Assembly (NCBI RefSeq): GCF_900108085.1
Contig: NZ_FNVR01000008.1
Coordinates: 62,001-126,000 of the forward strand
Direction: 5' to 3'
Origin: Algoriphagus boritolerans DSM 17298 = JCM 18970
GTDB lineage: Bacteria > Bacteroidota > Bacteroidia > Cytophagales > Cyclobacteriaceae
Length of the DNA stretch: 64,000 nt
Shown in pieces: positions 16,411 through 23,957 of the stretch; positions within the stretch are counted from its first letter, which is position 1; every line of letters begins with the position of its first letter. The position numbers were made by a program, and so were the translations under genes. The notes beneath the pieces are model-generated. The model was not told the DNA's origin, did not search any database, and saw nothing but the letters and a program-made list of their open reading frames with translations.

Positions 16411-16648
16411 TCAAATCATCTCCACACTTCGCTTCACAAAGGCGGTAAGGTCTTTGCCAGTCAAAAGCCCTTGGGAAAGCAATGCCAAGTCAAAGGCCTG
16501 CTTGGCAAGCTTCAGTTGTGCTTCTTCGCCTTCGGCTTTGAGGATCTTGTCCACTACGGGATGGTTGCCGTTGATGGCGACTTTGTAGCTGTCCGGCAAG
16601 CTGCCGTAGAAACTCATCGGTCCACCTCCGGTCTGTGCCATGTCCTTC
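16411..16648 (-). pseudogene. Truncated htpG 3' end, close copy
   Basis: These 238 bases match htpG 18686-18926. Over the 76 complete codons the peptide differs from HtpG at one position (L for M in DLALLSQ), yet there are about 20 nucleotide differences, nearly all synonymous. The match stops sharply after GGACATGGCA-type sequence at 16648. The stop is TGA instead of TAA. Synonymous divergence in a non-functional piece suggests that it diverged while part of a complete htpG, for example in another strain. Confidence 0.9.
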
Positions 16649-16657
16649 GATAGAATT

Positions 16658-16741
16658 CTAACTTATAGCAGTATTATATTCACGATGCTTGCAGAAATAA
16701 GTAAGGACATGTAGGGCGTACTTGGTCTTTTTGAAAACCAA
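16658..16741 (-). pseudogene. Truncated rrf2 5' end
   Basis: Read on minus from 16741, the 27 codons give KKTKYALHVLTY, CKHRE and then a TAG stop; 16 of 27 positions equal the first 27 residues of the Rrf2 protein at 12698. The ATG has become TTG. Similarity continues upstream (AGAAATCCT near 16755 matches the rrf2 leader near 12714). It lies nine bases from the truncated htpG copy, so rrf2 start and htpG end have been joined head to tail here. Confidence 0.85.
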
Positions 16742-16849
16742 ATCAAAAAAAAGGATTTCTCAGAATAGTCTAAGACTTGGGTGGAGAATTAATAATCCGT
16801 TCAGGCCCCATTCAGCAGCTATATTAAGTAGCATACAATGATGAATAAG

Positions 16850-17818
16850 TTAATTCAATTGAATTAAAATAATAGAATCTTCATACAAAACCCCTACTTT
16901 ATTATTATCTAAAGAAAACCCTTCTGTAGGAAGACGATCCAAATGCTTTGGTAGAATATAGGACTTCAAATAATCCCCATTATTGATATCATATATATCC
17001 AAGACCCGCTGTTCAGGAAAATTTCTATCAGCAACATTCGACAACATGAAAACGTGATCACCATTTCCAAAACTGTCTAAAATTATCTCTGAAGAACCGT
17101 TTAACATTATACCTCCTCCAATTGTGACAACTTCAGGCTTATCATAATCAAACAAGTAATCATAAACAGAAACCTTATTCAAGCTATAGTTATACACAAA
17201 CCAAAAATCGGAAAAATAAGCAGTATGAATTATTTTCTTGTCTAAATTATATAATTTTCCCTCATAGGTTAACATAGAATATTCTTCATCCAATAGTGCA
17301 TTTAGTTCTTGGACAGGTTTAAATGAAAAGTCCAACAAATTAAAAACTGAAAAATCTAACTTAAAACCCGCTCGATCAGAAACTGTAAACAAAAGTGAAT
17401 CGCTTATCACAACTCCTCTATCCACTTTACTTTTGAATTTATGATAAAAATAAACAGAATCTGAGAAATCTTGTATTTTAAAAGAATGTTTCTCAGTGTC
17501 GAAAATATAAACCCTATTATCCGATCTGACTTCATAATTTCTAATTAATAAATTTTCATGTGGTGCTTCGCCCCATTTACCCAAACTATCTAAAATTTGA
17601 AAATCCAAATCATGTTTTAGTAAACTTTTATTGTAAAAATCATAAGAATAAAAATTTTGACCTTTCAAGGATACTCGTCTAATTGGAAAATCAAAGGTCA
17701 AAGTATCTAAAATTGAAATGTCTGAAAAAACTCTTTCGGAATCTTTTTTTTCTTTACATGAAGAAAATGTAACGATAATAATCAAAATTATCGTTACATT
17801 AAACCATTTTTTTTTCAT
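16850..17818 (-). CDS. Six-bladed beta-propeller lipoprotein (cassette C)
   Basis: This 322-residue protein has a strong hydrophobic signal (residues 7-18) and lipobox TFSSC (C21). The motif LGKWGEAPHEN near residue 80 corresponds to IGRPGEGPEEN in cassette B, placing it in the same propeller group although overall similarity is low. Its ATG lies three bases after the stop of the third small peptide gene, so all four genes of this cassette are cotranslated. It is probably a membrane-anchored partner of the peptides. Function unknown. Confidence 0.78.
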   Translation of the reverse strand: MKKKWFNVTIILIIIVTFSSCKEKKDSERVFSDISILDTLTFDFPIRRVSLKGQNFYSYDFYNKSLLKHDLDFQILDSLGKWGEAPHENLLIRNYEVRSDNRVYIFDTEKHSFKIQDFSDSVYFYHKFKSKVDRGVVISDSLLFTVSDRAGFKLDFSVFNLLDFSFKPVQELNALLDEEYSMLTYEGKLYNLDKKIIHTAYFSDFWFVYNYSLNKVSVYDYLFDYDKPEVVTIGGGIMLNGSSEIILDSFGNGDHVFMLSNVADRNFPEQRVLDIYDINNGDYLKSYILPKHLDRLPTEGFSLDNNKVGVLYEDSIILIQLN

Positions 17819-17821
17819 AAA

Positions 17822-18004
17822 TTATTGAACAACTACTCCTCGAATACCTCCTTCACCTTTATAAATAGTGCCAATAATTGTATCACCTGATTTCAAAATC
17901 ATACATGTTTTTGAATCCCCAGAAGGGCAGGAAATAACTTGGTCTTCCGAAAAACTATTGAAGCTTATAACGAAGAAGAATAATAAGATAAATAATCTTT
18001 TCAT
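17822..18004 (-). CDS. Small exported peptide C3 (CP[ST]GD family)
   Basis: This 60-residue product has a signal peptide MKRLFILLFFFVIS ending near SFS and a mature part with CPSGDSKTC and a later YKGEGG. It shares CP[ST]GDxxxC and the glycine-rich tail with C1 (18173-18358) and C2 (18006-18173). The ATG at 18004 follows the C2 stop by one base. Only two cysteines are present, so one disulfide ring of nine residues is possible. Not a recognised family. Confidence 0.72.
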   Translation of the reverse strand: MKRLFILLFFFVISFNSFSEDQVISCPSGDSKTCMILKSGDTIIGTIYKGEGGIRGVVVQ

Positions 18005-18005
18005 T

Positions 18006-18173
18006 TTATTCAATTTTATGAATTGATTCACCAGGTCCCTTAGGCACTACAAAATCACCTATTTGAACACATCTATACTGATCCCCAGTAGGACAAGTAT
18101 AACTTACGGTTTGACTCGAGGTTTCATAAAAGCTCAGCCCTACCAAAAACAAAATTAATACAATCCTTTTCAT
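18006..18173 (-). CDS. Small exported peptide C2 (CP[ST]GD family)
   Basis: This 55-codon gene begins with ATG at 18173, which shares one base with the C1 stop (TAATG). It encodes a signal peptide (MKRIVLILFLVGLS, likely cleavage after TSSQ) and a mature part of about 34 residues with TCPTGDQYRC and a later PKGPGES. Same architecture as C1 and C3. It ends in TAA one base before the C3 start. The tight packing and the shared motif make it a real gene despite its size. Confidence 0.75.
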   Translation of the reverse strand: MKRIVLILFLVGLSFYETSSQTVSYTCPTGDQYRCVQIGDFVVPKGPGESIHKIE

Positions 18174-18358
18174 TACTTAATGATAACTTTTGCATCGCCT
18201 TCACCTTTGTATGCCTTGAAGCCTTCAGCAGTTGTGTAACATGTAAATGTATCCCCTGAAGGACAAATTATTGTGGTTTCTGAAGAAGCTGTTTGCATTC
18301 CTGAAATCAATAAACCGAAAACAAGTAACAGCCCCATTTTTTGAAAGAATTTTTTCAT
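18173..18358 (-). CDS. Small exported peptide C1 (CP[ST]GD family)
   Basis: This 61-residue product starts at MKKFFQKMGLL and has a signal peptide ending near TASS. The mature part contains ICPSGDTFTC and YKGEGDAK. The ATG at 18358 is preferred over in-frame codons upstream because the promoter at 18421-18450 would place the mRNA start after them. It is the first of three tandem paralogues and is followed by the propeller gene. Role not known; secreted signal, toxin or adhesin subunit are all open. Confidence 0.75.
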   Translation of the reverse strand: MKKFFQKMGLLLVFGLLISGMQTASSETTIICPSGDTFTCYTTAEGFKAYKGEGDAKVIIK

Positions 18359-18420
18359 GAACTTTGTGTTTAAAATAATTATTGATTGATTAAAAAGCTC
18401 GCCGCGCGTTGAACTTGAAC

Positions 18421-18450
18421 CAAACATACCCCCCAATTTCAAAAAGTCAA
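18421..18450 (-). promoter_or_regulatory. Promoter of cassette C with six-G tract in the spacer
   Basis: On the minus strand TTGACTTTTTGAAATT (TTG at 18450-18448), GGGGGG (18434-18429) and TATGTTTG (18428-18421, perfect TAnnTTTG) give a 19-base spacer, the consensus for Bacteroidota. Of the three copies this is the best match. Confidence 0.7.
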
Positions 18451-18615
18451 GACTTTAACTGAAATTTATTTTTCATGAAATCGTAACTAGTTGATTTTCA
18501 ATGAAATTATTTTTAAATTCTTAGTAGAATTCAATTTTCAACTTGTTGATATACAATGGGTTGCTGAATAGTTAAATTATAGTTTCAAAAAATAGATTTT
18601 TACTAGAAATAACCA

Positions 18616-18643
18616 CAAAAAATCCCCGACCAAGGCCGGGGAT
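18616..18643 (-). terminator. htpG terminator
   Basis: ATCCCCGACC pairs with GGCCGGGGAT (one mismatch possible in the core), with TTTTTTG on the minus-strand 3' side. It lies 43 bases after the htpG stop; two copies remain behind the truncated htpG ends. Confidence 0.8.
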
Positions 18644-18655
18644 TGGGAAAAAAAG

Positions 18656-18680
18656 CTTTGAGGTTTTTGAAACCTCGAAG
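18656..18680. repeat. Hairpin after htpG, copy C
   Basis: GAGGTTT (18660-18666), loop TTG, AAACCTC (18670-18676), extended by four more pairs including one wobble. It occupies the same place as the CCCTCCAAGG hairpins of copies A and B and has the same loop but different arms. Confidence 0.65.
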
Positions 18681-18685
18681 GTCAG

Positions 18686-20572
18686 TTAGATCATCTCCAC
18701 ACTTCGCTTCACAAAGGCGGTCAGGTCCTTGCCGGTCAGCAAGCCTTGAGAAAGCATCGCCAAGTCAAAGGCCTGCTTTGCAAGCTTCAGTTGGGCCTCT
18801 TCGCCTTCCGCTTTGAGGATCTTGTCCACTACGGGATGGTTTCCGTTAATGGCTACTTTGTAGCTGTCCGGCAAGCTGCCATAGAAGCTCATCGGTCCGC
18901 CACCGGTCTGTGCCATGTCCTTCATGCGACGCATCCATTCTTCCATCGTGATGGTCACGGGCATCTCTTCCGGACTCAGTCCTTCAACCTCCACCGTGTA
19001 GTTCTTATTGTTGATCGCCTTTTCGAAAATTTCCTTCACCGCTTTGCTTTGATCTTCTGTAAGGAGATTAGCATAGGTAGAATCGGTTTGGATCAGTTTC
19101 TCCACCACATCCGCATCCACACGCTTGAGTTGGGTTTTCTCCAACTTGGTCTCCAAATGCTGAATAAAGTGGCTGTCGATCGGTGAATCCAAAACCAATA
19201 CATCAAAGTCCTTCTTCTCTGCCGACTGGATGAATCCATCCTGTTTATTCGGATCAGTGGAATACAAGAAAATCGTCTGGTCGTTCTTGTCGGTCTGGAT
19301 TGCTTTTACCTTTTCACGGTATTCATCCAGCGTGTAGTATTCGTTTTTGGTATTTTTCAGCAGGGTAAATTCCTTCCCTTTTTCATAGAATTTATCCTCG
19401 GAGATCATGCCGTACTTCACGAAAAGACCGATATCATTCCACTTTTCCTCGTAAGCTTTTCTGTCTTTTTTGAATAGTTCAGAAAGCTTGTCAGCCACTT
19501 TTTTGGTGATGTAGTTGTTGATTTTCTTGACGTTGCTATCAGCCTGCAGAAAGCTTCGGGAGACGTTGAGTGGAATATCCGGAGAGTCAATCACCCCATG
19601 AAGCAGCATCAAGAACTCAGGAACGATGTCCTTCACCTCGTCGGTAATGAATACCTGACGGCTGAAAAGTTTGATTTTATTACGCTGTAGCTCGAATTCG
19701 TTTTTGACTTTAGGGAAATAAAGCACACCGGTCAAGTTGAACGGATAGTCTACGTTCAGGTGAATCCAGAAAAGGGGATCCTCACCCATTGGATACAGGC
19801 TTTTGTAGAAAGCCAAATAATCCTCATCCTTCAGATCGTTTGGTGACTTGGTCCAGATCGGAGAAGTGGTATTGATGATGTTGTCCACTTCGACAGACTT
19901 CCATTTTTTGTTGCCCTTGTCATCCACTCCATCTTCTACTGACTCGGATTTGGTTCCAAATTTGATCGGAACCGGGAGGAATTTGCAGTATTTGTCCAGA
20001 ATTCCCTGAAGTTTCCACTTATCGAGGAATTCTTCAGAATCTTCATTGATGTAAAGAATAATATCAGTCCCACGGGTTTTCCTCTTACCCTTTTTGATTT
20101 CGAATTCTGTACTTCCGTCACAGGTCCAGATAGCCGGTTCGGCTCCTTCCTGATAGGAAAGTGTGTGGATTTCTACGTTTTTGGCCACCATGAAGGCGGA
20201 ATAGAAACCCAACCCAAACTTGCCGATGATCTCATTGGCATCTTTGGCGTCTTTGAATTTCTCCACAAATTCTGTAGCTCCGGAGAAAGCAATCTGGTTG
20301 ATGTACTTTTTGATCTCCTCGGCAGTCATGCCAAGGCCTTTGTCTGAGATGGTGATGGTTTTCTTTTTCTCATCAAAAGCCACTTCGACAGTCAAATCAC
20401 CCAGCTCACCGGTGTACTGACCTAATGTCGCTAGTCGTTTGATTTTCTGAGTGGCGTCTACCGCGTTGGAGACGAGTTCCCGAAGGAAAATCTCATGGTC
20501 GGAATAGAGGAATTTCTTTATAATCGGGAAAATGTTCTCGGTATGGATCGAGATCGTGCCTTTTTCCTGCAT
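18686..20572 (-). CDS. htpG: Molecular chaperone HtpG (Hsp90)
   Basis: This 628-residue cytosolic Hsp90 has the GHKL ATPase N-terminus (ELVSNAVDA, DKGLGMT, GKFGLGFYSAF), the middle domain (DIPLNVSRSFLQ) and the C-terminal dimerisation domain. Length is typical for Bacteroidota. It is complete and is the source type for the two 3' fragments at 14422-14622 and 16411-16648. Its 3' flank (hairpin plus terminator plus about 130 bases) is also present after both fragments. The cassette array lies immediately downstream. Confidence 0.98.
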   Translation of the reverse strand: MQEKGTISIHTENIFPIIKKFLYSDHEIFLRELVSNAVDATQKIKRLATLGQYTGELGDLTVEVAFDEKKKTITISDKGLGMTAEEIKKYINQIAFSGATEFVEKFKDAKDANEIIGKFGLGFYSAFMVAKNVEIHTLSYQEGAEPAIWTCDGSTEFEIKKGKRKTRGTDIILYINEDSEEFLDKWKLQGILDKYCKFLPVPIKFGTKSESVEDGVDDKGNKKWKSVEVDNIINTTSPIWTKSPNDLKDEDYLAFYKSLYPMGEDPLFWIHLNVDYPFNLTGVLYFPKVKNEFELQRNKIKLFSRQVFITDEVKDIVPEFLMLLHGVIDSPDIPLNVSRSFLQADSNVKKINNYITKKVADKLSELFKKDRKAYEEKWNDIGLFVKYGMISEDKFYEKGKEFTLLKNTKNEYYTLDEYREKVKAIQTDKNDQTIFLYSTDPNKQDGFIQSAEKKDFDVLVLDSPIDSHFIQHLETKLEKTQLKRVDADVVEKLIQTDSTYANLLTEDQSKAVKEIFEKAINNKNYTVEVEGLSPEEMPVTITMEEWMRRMKDMAQTGGGPMSFYGSLPDSYKVAINGNHPVVDKILKAEGEEAQLKLAKQAFDLAMLSQGLLTGKDLTAFVKRSVEMI

Positions 20573-20779
20573 GGGTATAAATCGGTTTAGTAAAACACAA
20601 AATTTGACAAGAGGGTGTTATCAATGCCTGTTCCAAGTGTAAAAAAGTGACAACATGGCATTTTAAGTCATCAGTAATCAGTCTCAGTTGTCAGATCCGG
20701 AAAGTCAGAAGGATAAAGGAAGAAAGCTAAAACTTTTGCCACTCGATAACTAACAACTCAATAACTAATTTCCCAATAA

Positions 20780-20808
20780 CTTCTTCGTGCCTTAGTTTCT
20801 TTGTGGCT
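20780..20808. repeat. CTTCGTGCCTTAGTTTCTTTGTGG-type word
   Basis: A degenerate word of the CTTCG(T/C)G-CTT-G family, which overlaps the stop of the next gene. Relatives lie at 21639-21661 (reverse orientation), 21832-21856 and 31295-31325. The remaining spacer 20573-20779 shows only short TAACTAACAACT-like repetition. Confidence 0.5.
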
Positions 20809-21625
20809 GATAAGAAAACTCCAACGGATCAGGAAATTCAAATTCAAAACCCGTCTCCATGATTTTCTTCGAATCAATCAATCGATCTATTCCTTCAGGC
20901 TCATTTTGATAACTGGATGGCGGAGCAATACCAAGTTCCAGAGCATTTTTCTCATAGATCTCCCTACGAAGTGGATGAACTGGTACAACTCCATTGAAAG
21001 TTTGATTCCAAAGCCCTTTTTCAATCACCCAAGCCAAAATTCCTACCGCATCATTTTGATGGATAAAGTTGACGCGGGTATGCCCTGCCACATTTTCTTT
21101 TCCTGAAAAATATTTCCCGGGAATCCGGTCAGCCCCCATCAAGCCTCCAAACCGGACAATTGTCAAATCAAAACTTCGCTCTTTTCCCACGAGCTGTTCT
21201 GCCCTTAGAAGGATTTTATTTCCGGTGTTTTCTAAAGTCAGCGGGAATTCCTCGGAGTATAGTTTCTCAGATGGGGCTTCAGGATAAATGCCTGTACTGG
21301 AGACAAAAATCACTTTTTTGATTGGGGAATTATCGATTAGACTTCTCAGGTATTTGAGTTGCCCGAGGTGGAAAGCACCATTTCCGGATCGGGTTCGAGG
21401 GGGAATATTAACGACCAGAATTTCGGACTGAAATAAGGCATTGAACCCGATTCCTTCAGGATGGGGATTGAGGGAAAAACGAATGGCCTTCAGTCCTTTT
21501 TTGGACAAGTGCTCAAGCTTTTCTGCAGAAGTCGTAGATCCCAAAACTTGGAAACCTTTTTCCTGAAGGTGAATTCCAAGCGGTTCTCCAATCCAGCCCA
21601 AGCCTATGATTGAAACTGTTGTCAT
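20792..21625 (-). CDS. NAD(P)-binding epimerase/dehydratase-like protein (YeeZ type)
   Basis: This 277-residue protein opens with a Rossmann motif (SIIGLGWIGEPLG, residues 5-17) and has VSSTGIYPE (about 110-118) where extended short-chain dehydrogenases carry their catalytic Ser/Tyr region. It resembles the E. coli YeeZ group of nucleoside-diphosphate-sugar epimerase-like proteins. The substrate is not known. It stands alone between htpG and the hydroxylase gene. Confidence 0.75.
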   Translation of the reverse strand: MTTVSIIGLGWIGEPLGIHLQEKGFQVLGSTTSAEKLEHLSKKGLKAIRFSLNPHPEGIGFNALFQSEILVVNIPPRTRSGNGAFHLGQLKYLRSLIDNSPIKKVIFVSSTGIYPEAPSEKLYSEEFPLTLENTGNKILLRAEQLVGKERSFDLTIVRFGGLMGADRIPGKYFSGKENVAGHTRVNFIHQNDAVGILAWVIEKGLWNQTFNGVVPVHPLRREIYEKNALELGIAPPSSYQNEPEGIDRLIDSKKIMETGFEFEFPDPLEFSYQPQRN

Positions 21626-21873
21626 CTATTTTAATTTGCCATGAAGACTCAAAGGCACGAAATTAAATCTTGTAAGTGGCGGGTGGTAAGTTGTGAAAAG
21701 TTATCGGGAATTATCAGCTATACCTTAAATTCTAAGTGTATTTCAAAGTCATTTTGAAATGGATATTACTTTTGCTCAATTTTAGCTTTCAAGTCTCCTG
21801 GCCTCCCAACTTCCCAACAATCTAACTCCTTAAACTTCTTCGCGTCTTGGTGACATTGTAGCAGACCATTAAC
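21626..21873. repeat. Word-like repeats between two minus-strand genes
   Basis: This includes GAAGACTCAAAGGCACGAAA (21643-21662) and TTCTTCGCGTCTTGGTGACA (21836-21855), two members of the same degenerate family in opposite orientation. Nothing else is recognised in this spacer. Confidence 0.5.
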
Positions 21874-21896
21874 AAAAAAAACTCCCAAAGGAGGCT
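21874..21896 (-). terminator. Short terminator after the hydroxylase gene
   Basis: On the minus strand CTCC-TTTG-GGAG is followed by eight T. The stem is short (4-5 bp), so strength is uncertain. Confidence 0.5.
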
Positions 21897-21900
21897 TCTA

Positions 21901-22527
21901 TTACTCCCGTTTAGGCATAGTGCCCAATAGATAATCCCAAAGCGGAGAACTTACCCCAAAGGAAGTATCAGGGTCTTTGTAATGATGAATTGCATGATTC
22001 ACCCAAAGAACCTTCAAGAAATTCTTCGGTGGATTATATACATGAACGATATAGTGCACCCCCAAATAAGCCGTGTACCCTAATAAGAATCCGGGGAGAA
22101 AATAAAGGGAATAATCTCCCATGATCAGGTTGAAAACCAGGTAAAAGATCGCGGCATAGGCTGCACTCACAAACGGAGGCATCGCCAAGCGGTCTTTGTC
22201 CCTTGGATAGTCGTGGTGAACACCATGCACGGAATACTGCAATTTATCCTTGATTGGAGTATTGGGTTCCATGTGGAAGAAATACTTGTGCATCATGTAT
22301 TCCACGAAAGTGAAAACAAAGATTCCAAGCAAAAGGACCCCTATACCCAGTCCTAGTCCTATCTCAGTAGTGGTCACCGCATAATAAAAAGACACCGATG
22401 AAATCACTAAAAATAAGGTAACCGGCACAAGAATATGTGTTCTGGAAATTCGTTCCAAAATCGGATTTGAGAACATCTGGGCTGATCCAAAATTGTCGGG
22501 TTTTTCCAATCTCCCAATCTTTTTCAT
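21901..22527 (-). CDS. Fatty acid hydroxylase / sterol desaturase family membrane protein
   Basis: This 208-residue protein has about four membrane segments and the histidine clusters of the family: HKYFFH, HGVHHDYPRD, HYIVH and NHAIHHYKD. These bind a di-iron centre. The layout is closest to fatty acid 2-hydroxylases (FA2H-like), which in sphingolipid-making Bacteroidota may hydroxylate the acyl chain; that assignment is inferred. A neutral ceramidase gene 5 kb away fits sphingolipid metabolism. Confidence 0.85.
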   Translation of the reverse strand: MKKIGRLEKPDNFGSAQMFSNPILERISRTHILVPVTLFLVISSVSFYYAVTTTEIGLGLGIGVLLLGIFVFTFVEYMMHKYFFHMEPNTPIKDKLQYSVHGVHHDYPRDKDRLAMPPFVSAAYAAIFYLVFNLIMGDYSLYFLPGFLLGYTAYLGVHYIVHVYNPPKNFLKVLWVNHAIHHYKDPDTSFGVSSPLWDYLLGTMPKRE

Positions 22528-22647
22528 AGGTATATTAATAATATGAAACCAAATGAATCAACTACCATTCATGGGCCAAACTCTGCCGTAAAGGTAAGGA
22601 TTCTAAGCTTCGTGTAAATATTTTTAAAACCGAATTATCGGACAACA

Positions 22648-23784
22648 TTAAACTGTACTTAGCGTGGCAGCAATGGTTTTTTCATAGTAAGCTACGTACA
22701 TCGGAAGAATCTGAGCTATGTCAAATTCCTTTGCTCTTGCCAAAGCTCTTTCTTTAAACCCGGCAAGATTCTCATCGGCAAGGATAAATTTTGCTTTCTC
22801 GGTCATGTCTTCCACGTCTCCTATATTGCAGCAAAAACCTGTAACCCCATCCAAATTCAGCTCGGGAATTCCTCCCGCATTGGAAGACAAAACGGGTATT
22901 TCACAGGCCATTGCTTCCAATGCCGCGAGACCAAAACTCTCTTTTTCCGAAGGCATCAAAAACAAATCTGCCACTGAAAGCACCTCTTCTACCGCATCCA
23001 ACTTACCCAAGAATCGGATGTCATCACATGTCCCCAAGGTGCGACAAAGCCGCTCCATTCGGTCACGCTCGGGTCCATCTCCCACCAGCAAAAGCTTGGC
23101 AGGAATTTCCTTTCTCACATTATAGAATACATAGATCACATCTTCAACTCGCTTTACCTTACGGAAGTTTGAGGTGTGAACAAGCAGCTTTTCTCCATTC
23201 GGACATATTGCCAACTTGAAATGATCTTTTCGCTGTCGCTTAAATCGATCCAAATCAAGGAAATTGGGAATCACCTCAATCTCTTTTTTGATATCAAAGT
23301 ATTCGAATGTTTCCCTTCTCAAATCCTCCGATACTGCTGTGACTCCATCGGATTGATTGATGGAGAAAGTCACCACAGGCTCGTAGCTGGGATCCTTTCC
23401 CACCAGCGTAATGTCTGTTCCATGTAGTGTCGTCACTACAGGAATTTGGATTCCCTGAGTCTTCAGGATCTGCTTGGCCATGTAGGCTGCAGAGGCATGG
23501 GGGATTGCATAATGAACGTGAAGCAGATCCAGATTCTCATATTTCACCACACTGACCATTTTGCTTGCCAGTGCAAGTTCGTACGGAGCATGCTCAAACA
23601 GGGGGTAACTCTTGATGTCTACCTCATGGTAGAAGATATTTTCACTGAAAAAATCCAGCCTCATCGGCAGCTTATAAGTGATAAAGTGAACTTCATGACC
23701 GACTTTAGCCAAGCCTTTTCCAAGTTCTGTGGCTACGACACCACTCCCACCGAAGGTAGGATAACAGACAATTCCAATTTTCAT
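22648..23784 (-). CDS. bshA: N-acetyl-alpha-D-glucosaminyl L-malate synthase
   Basis: This 378-residue GT4 glycosyltransferase catalyses the first step of bacillithiol synthesis, joining UDP-GlcNAc and L-malate. The N-terminus MKIGIVCYPTFGGSGVVATE and the signature VHYAIPHASAAYMAKQI are typical of BshA, and the C-terminal half has the GT4 EX7E region (PSEKESFGLAALEAMA). Bacillithiol is the main low-molecular-weight thiol in many Bacteroidota, so this links to the cysteine supply from the sulfate operon. Confidence 0.95.
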   Translation of the reverse strand: MKIGIVCYPTFGGSGVVATELGKGLAKVGHEVHFITYKLPMRLDFFSENIFYHEVDIKSYPLFEHAPYELALASKMVSVVKYENLDLLHVHYAIPHASAAYMAKQILKTQGIQIPVVTTLHGTDITLVGKDPSYEPVVTFSINQSDGVTAVSEDLRRETFEYFDIKKEIEVIPNFLDLDRFKRQRKDHFKLAICPNGEKLLVHTSNFRKVKRVEDVIYVFYNVRKEIPAKLLLVGDGPERDRMERLCRTLGTCDDIRFLGKLDAVEEVLSVADLFLMPSEKESFGLAALEAMACEIPVLSSNAGGIPELNLDGVTGFCCNIGDVEDMTEKAKFILADENLAGFKERALARAKEFDIAQILPMYVAYYEKTIAATLSTV

Positions 23785-23957
23785 TACAGCGATTTCAGCT
23801 AGCGGATTTTGACCAATAACACGACTTTGGCCTTATTTTGTTCAAATTACATTATTTTTCTACAGGCTATCCTGATTGCTAACTTGTTGCCTTGGTAGTA
23901 GGCAGGTTTCGCTGTGAAAAAATCCTGAGTATTTTCACGCCATATTTAATTTTACAA

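Noticed and set aside
16411-16641. A 76-codon gene for an HtpG-like small protein
   Set aside because: It is a truncated copy of the htpG end with its terminator; the apparent ATG is an internal Met codon of htpG.
14422-18926. Integrase-driven element using the htpG end as attachment site
   Set aside because: No integrase, no short att repeats and no mobility genes are present; the presence of an rrf2 piece at the junction fits recombination between alleles better.
22718-23219. Long plus-strand frames opposite bshA
   Set aside because: They are complementary to clearly conserved BshA coding sequence and have shadow-like composition.
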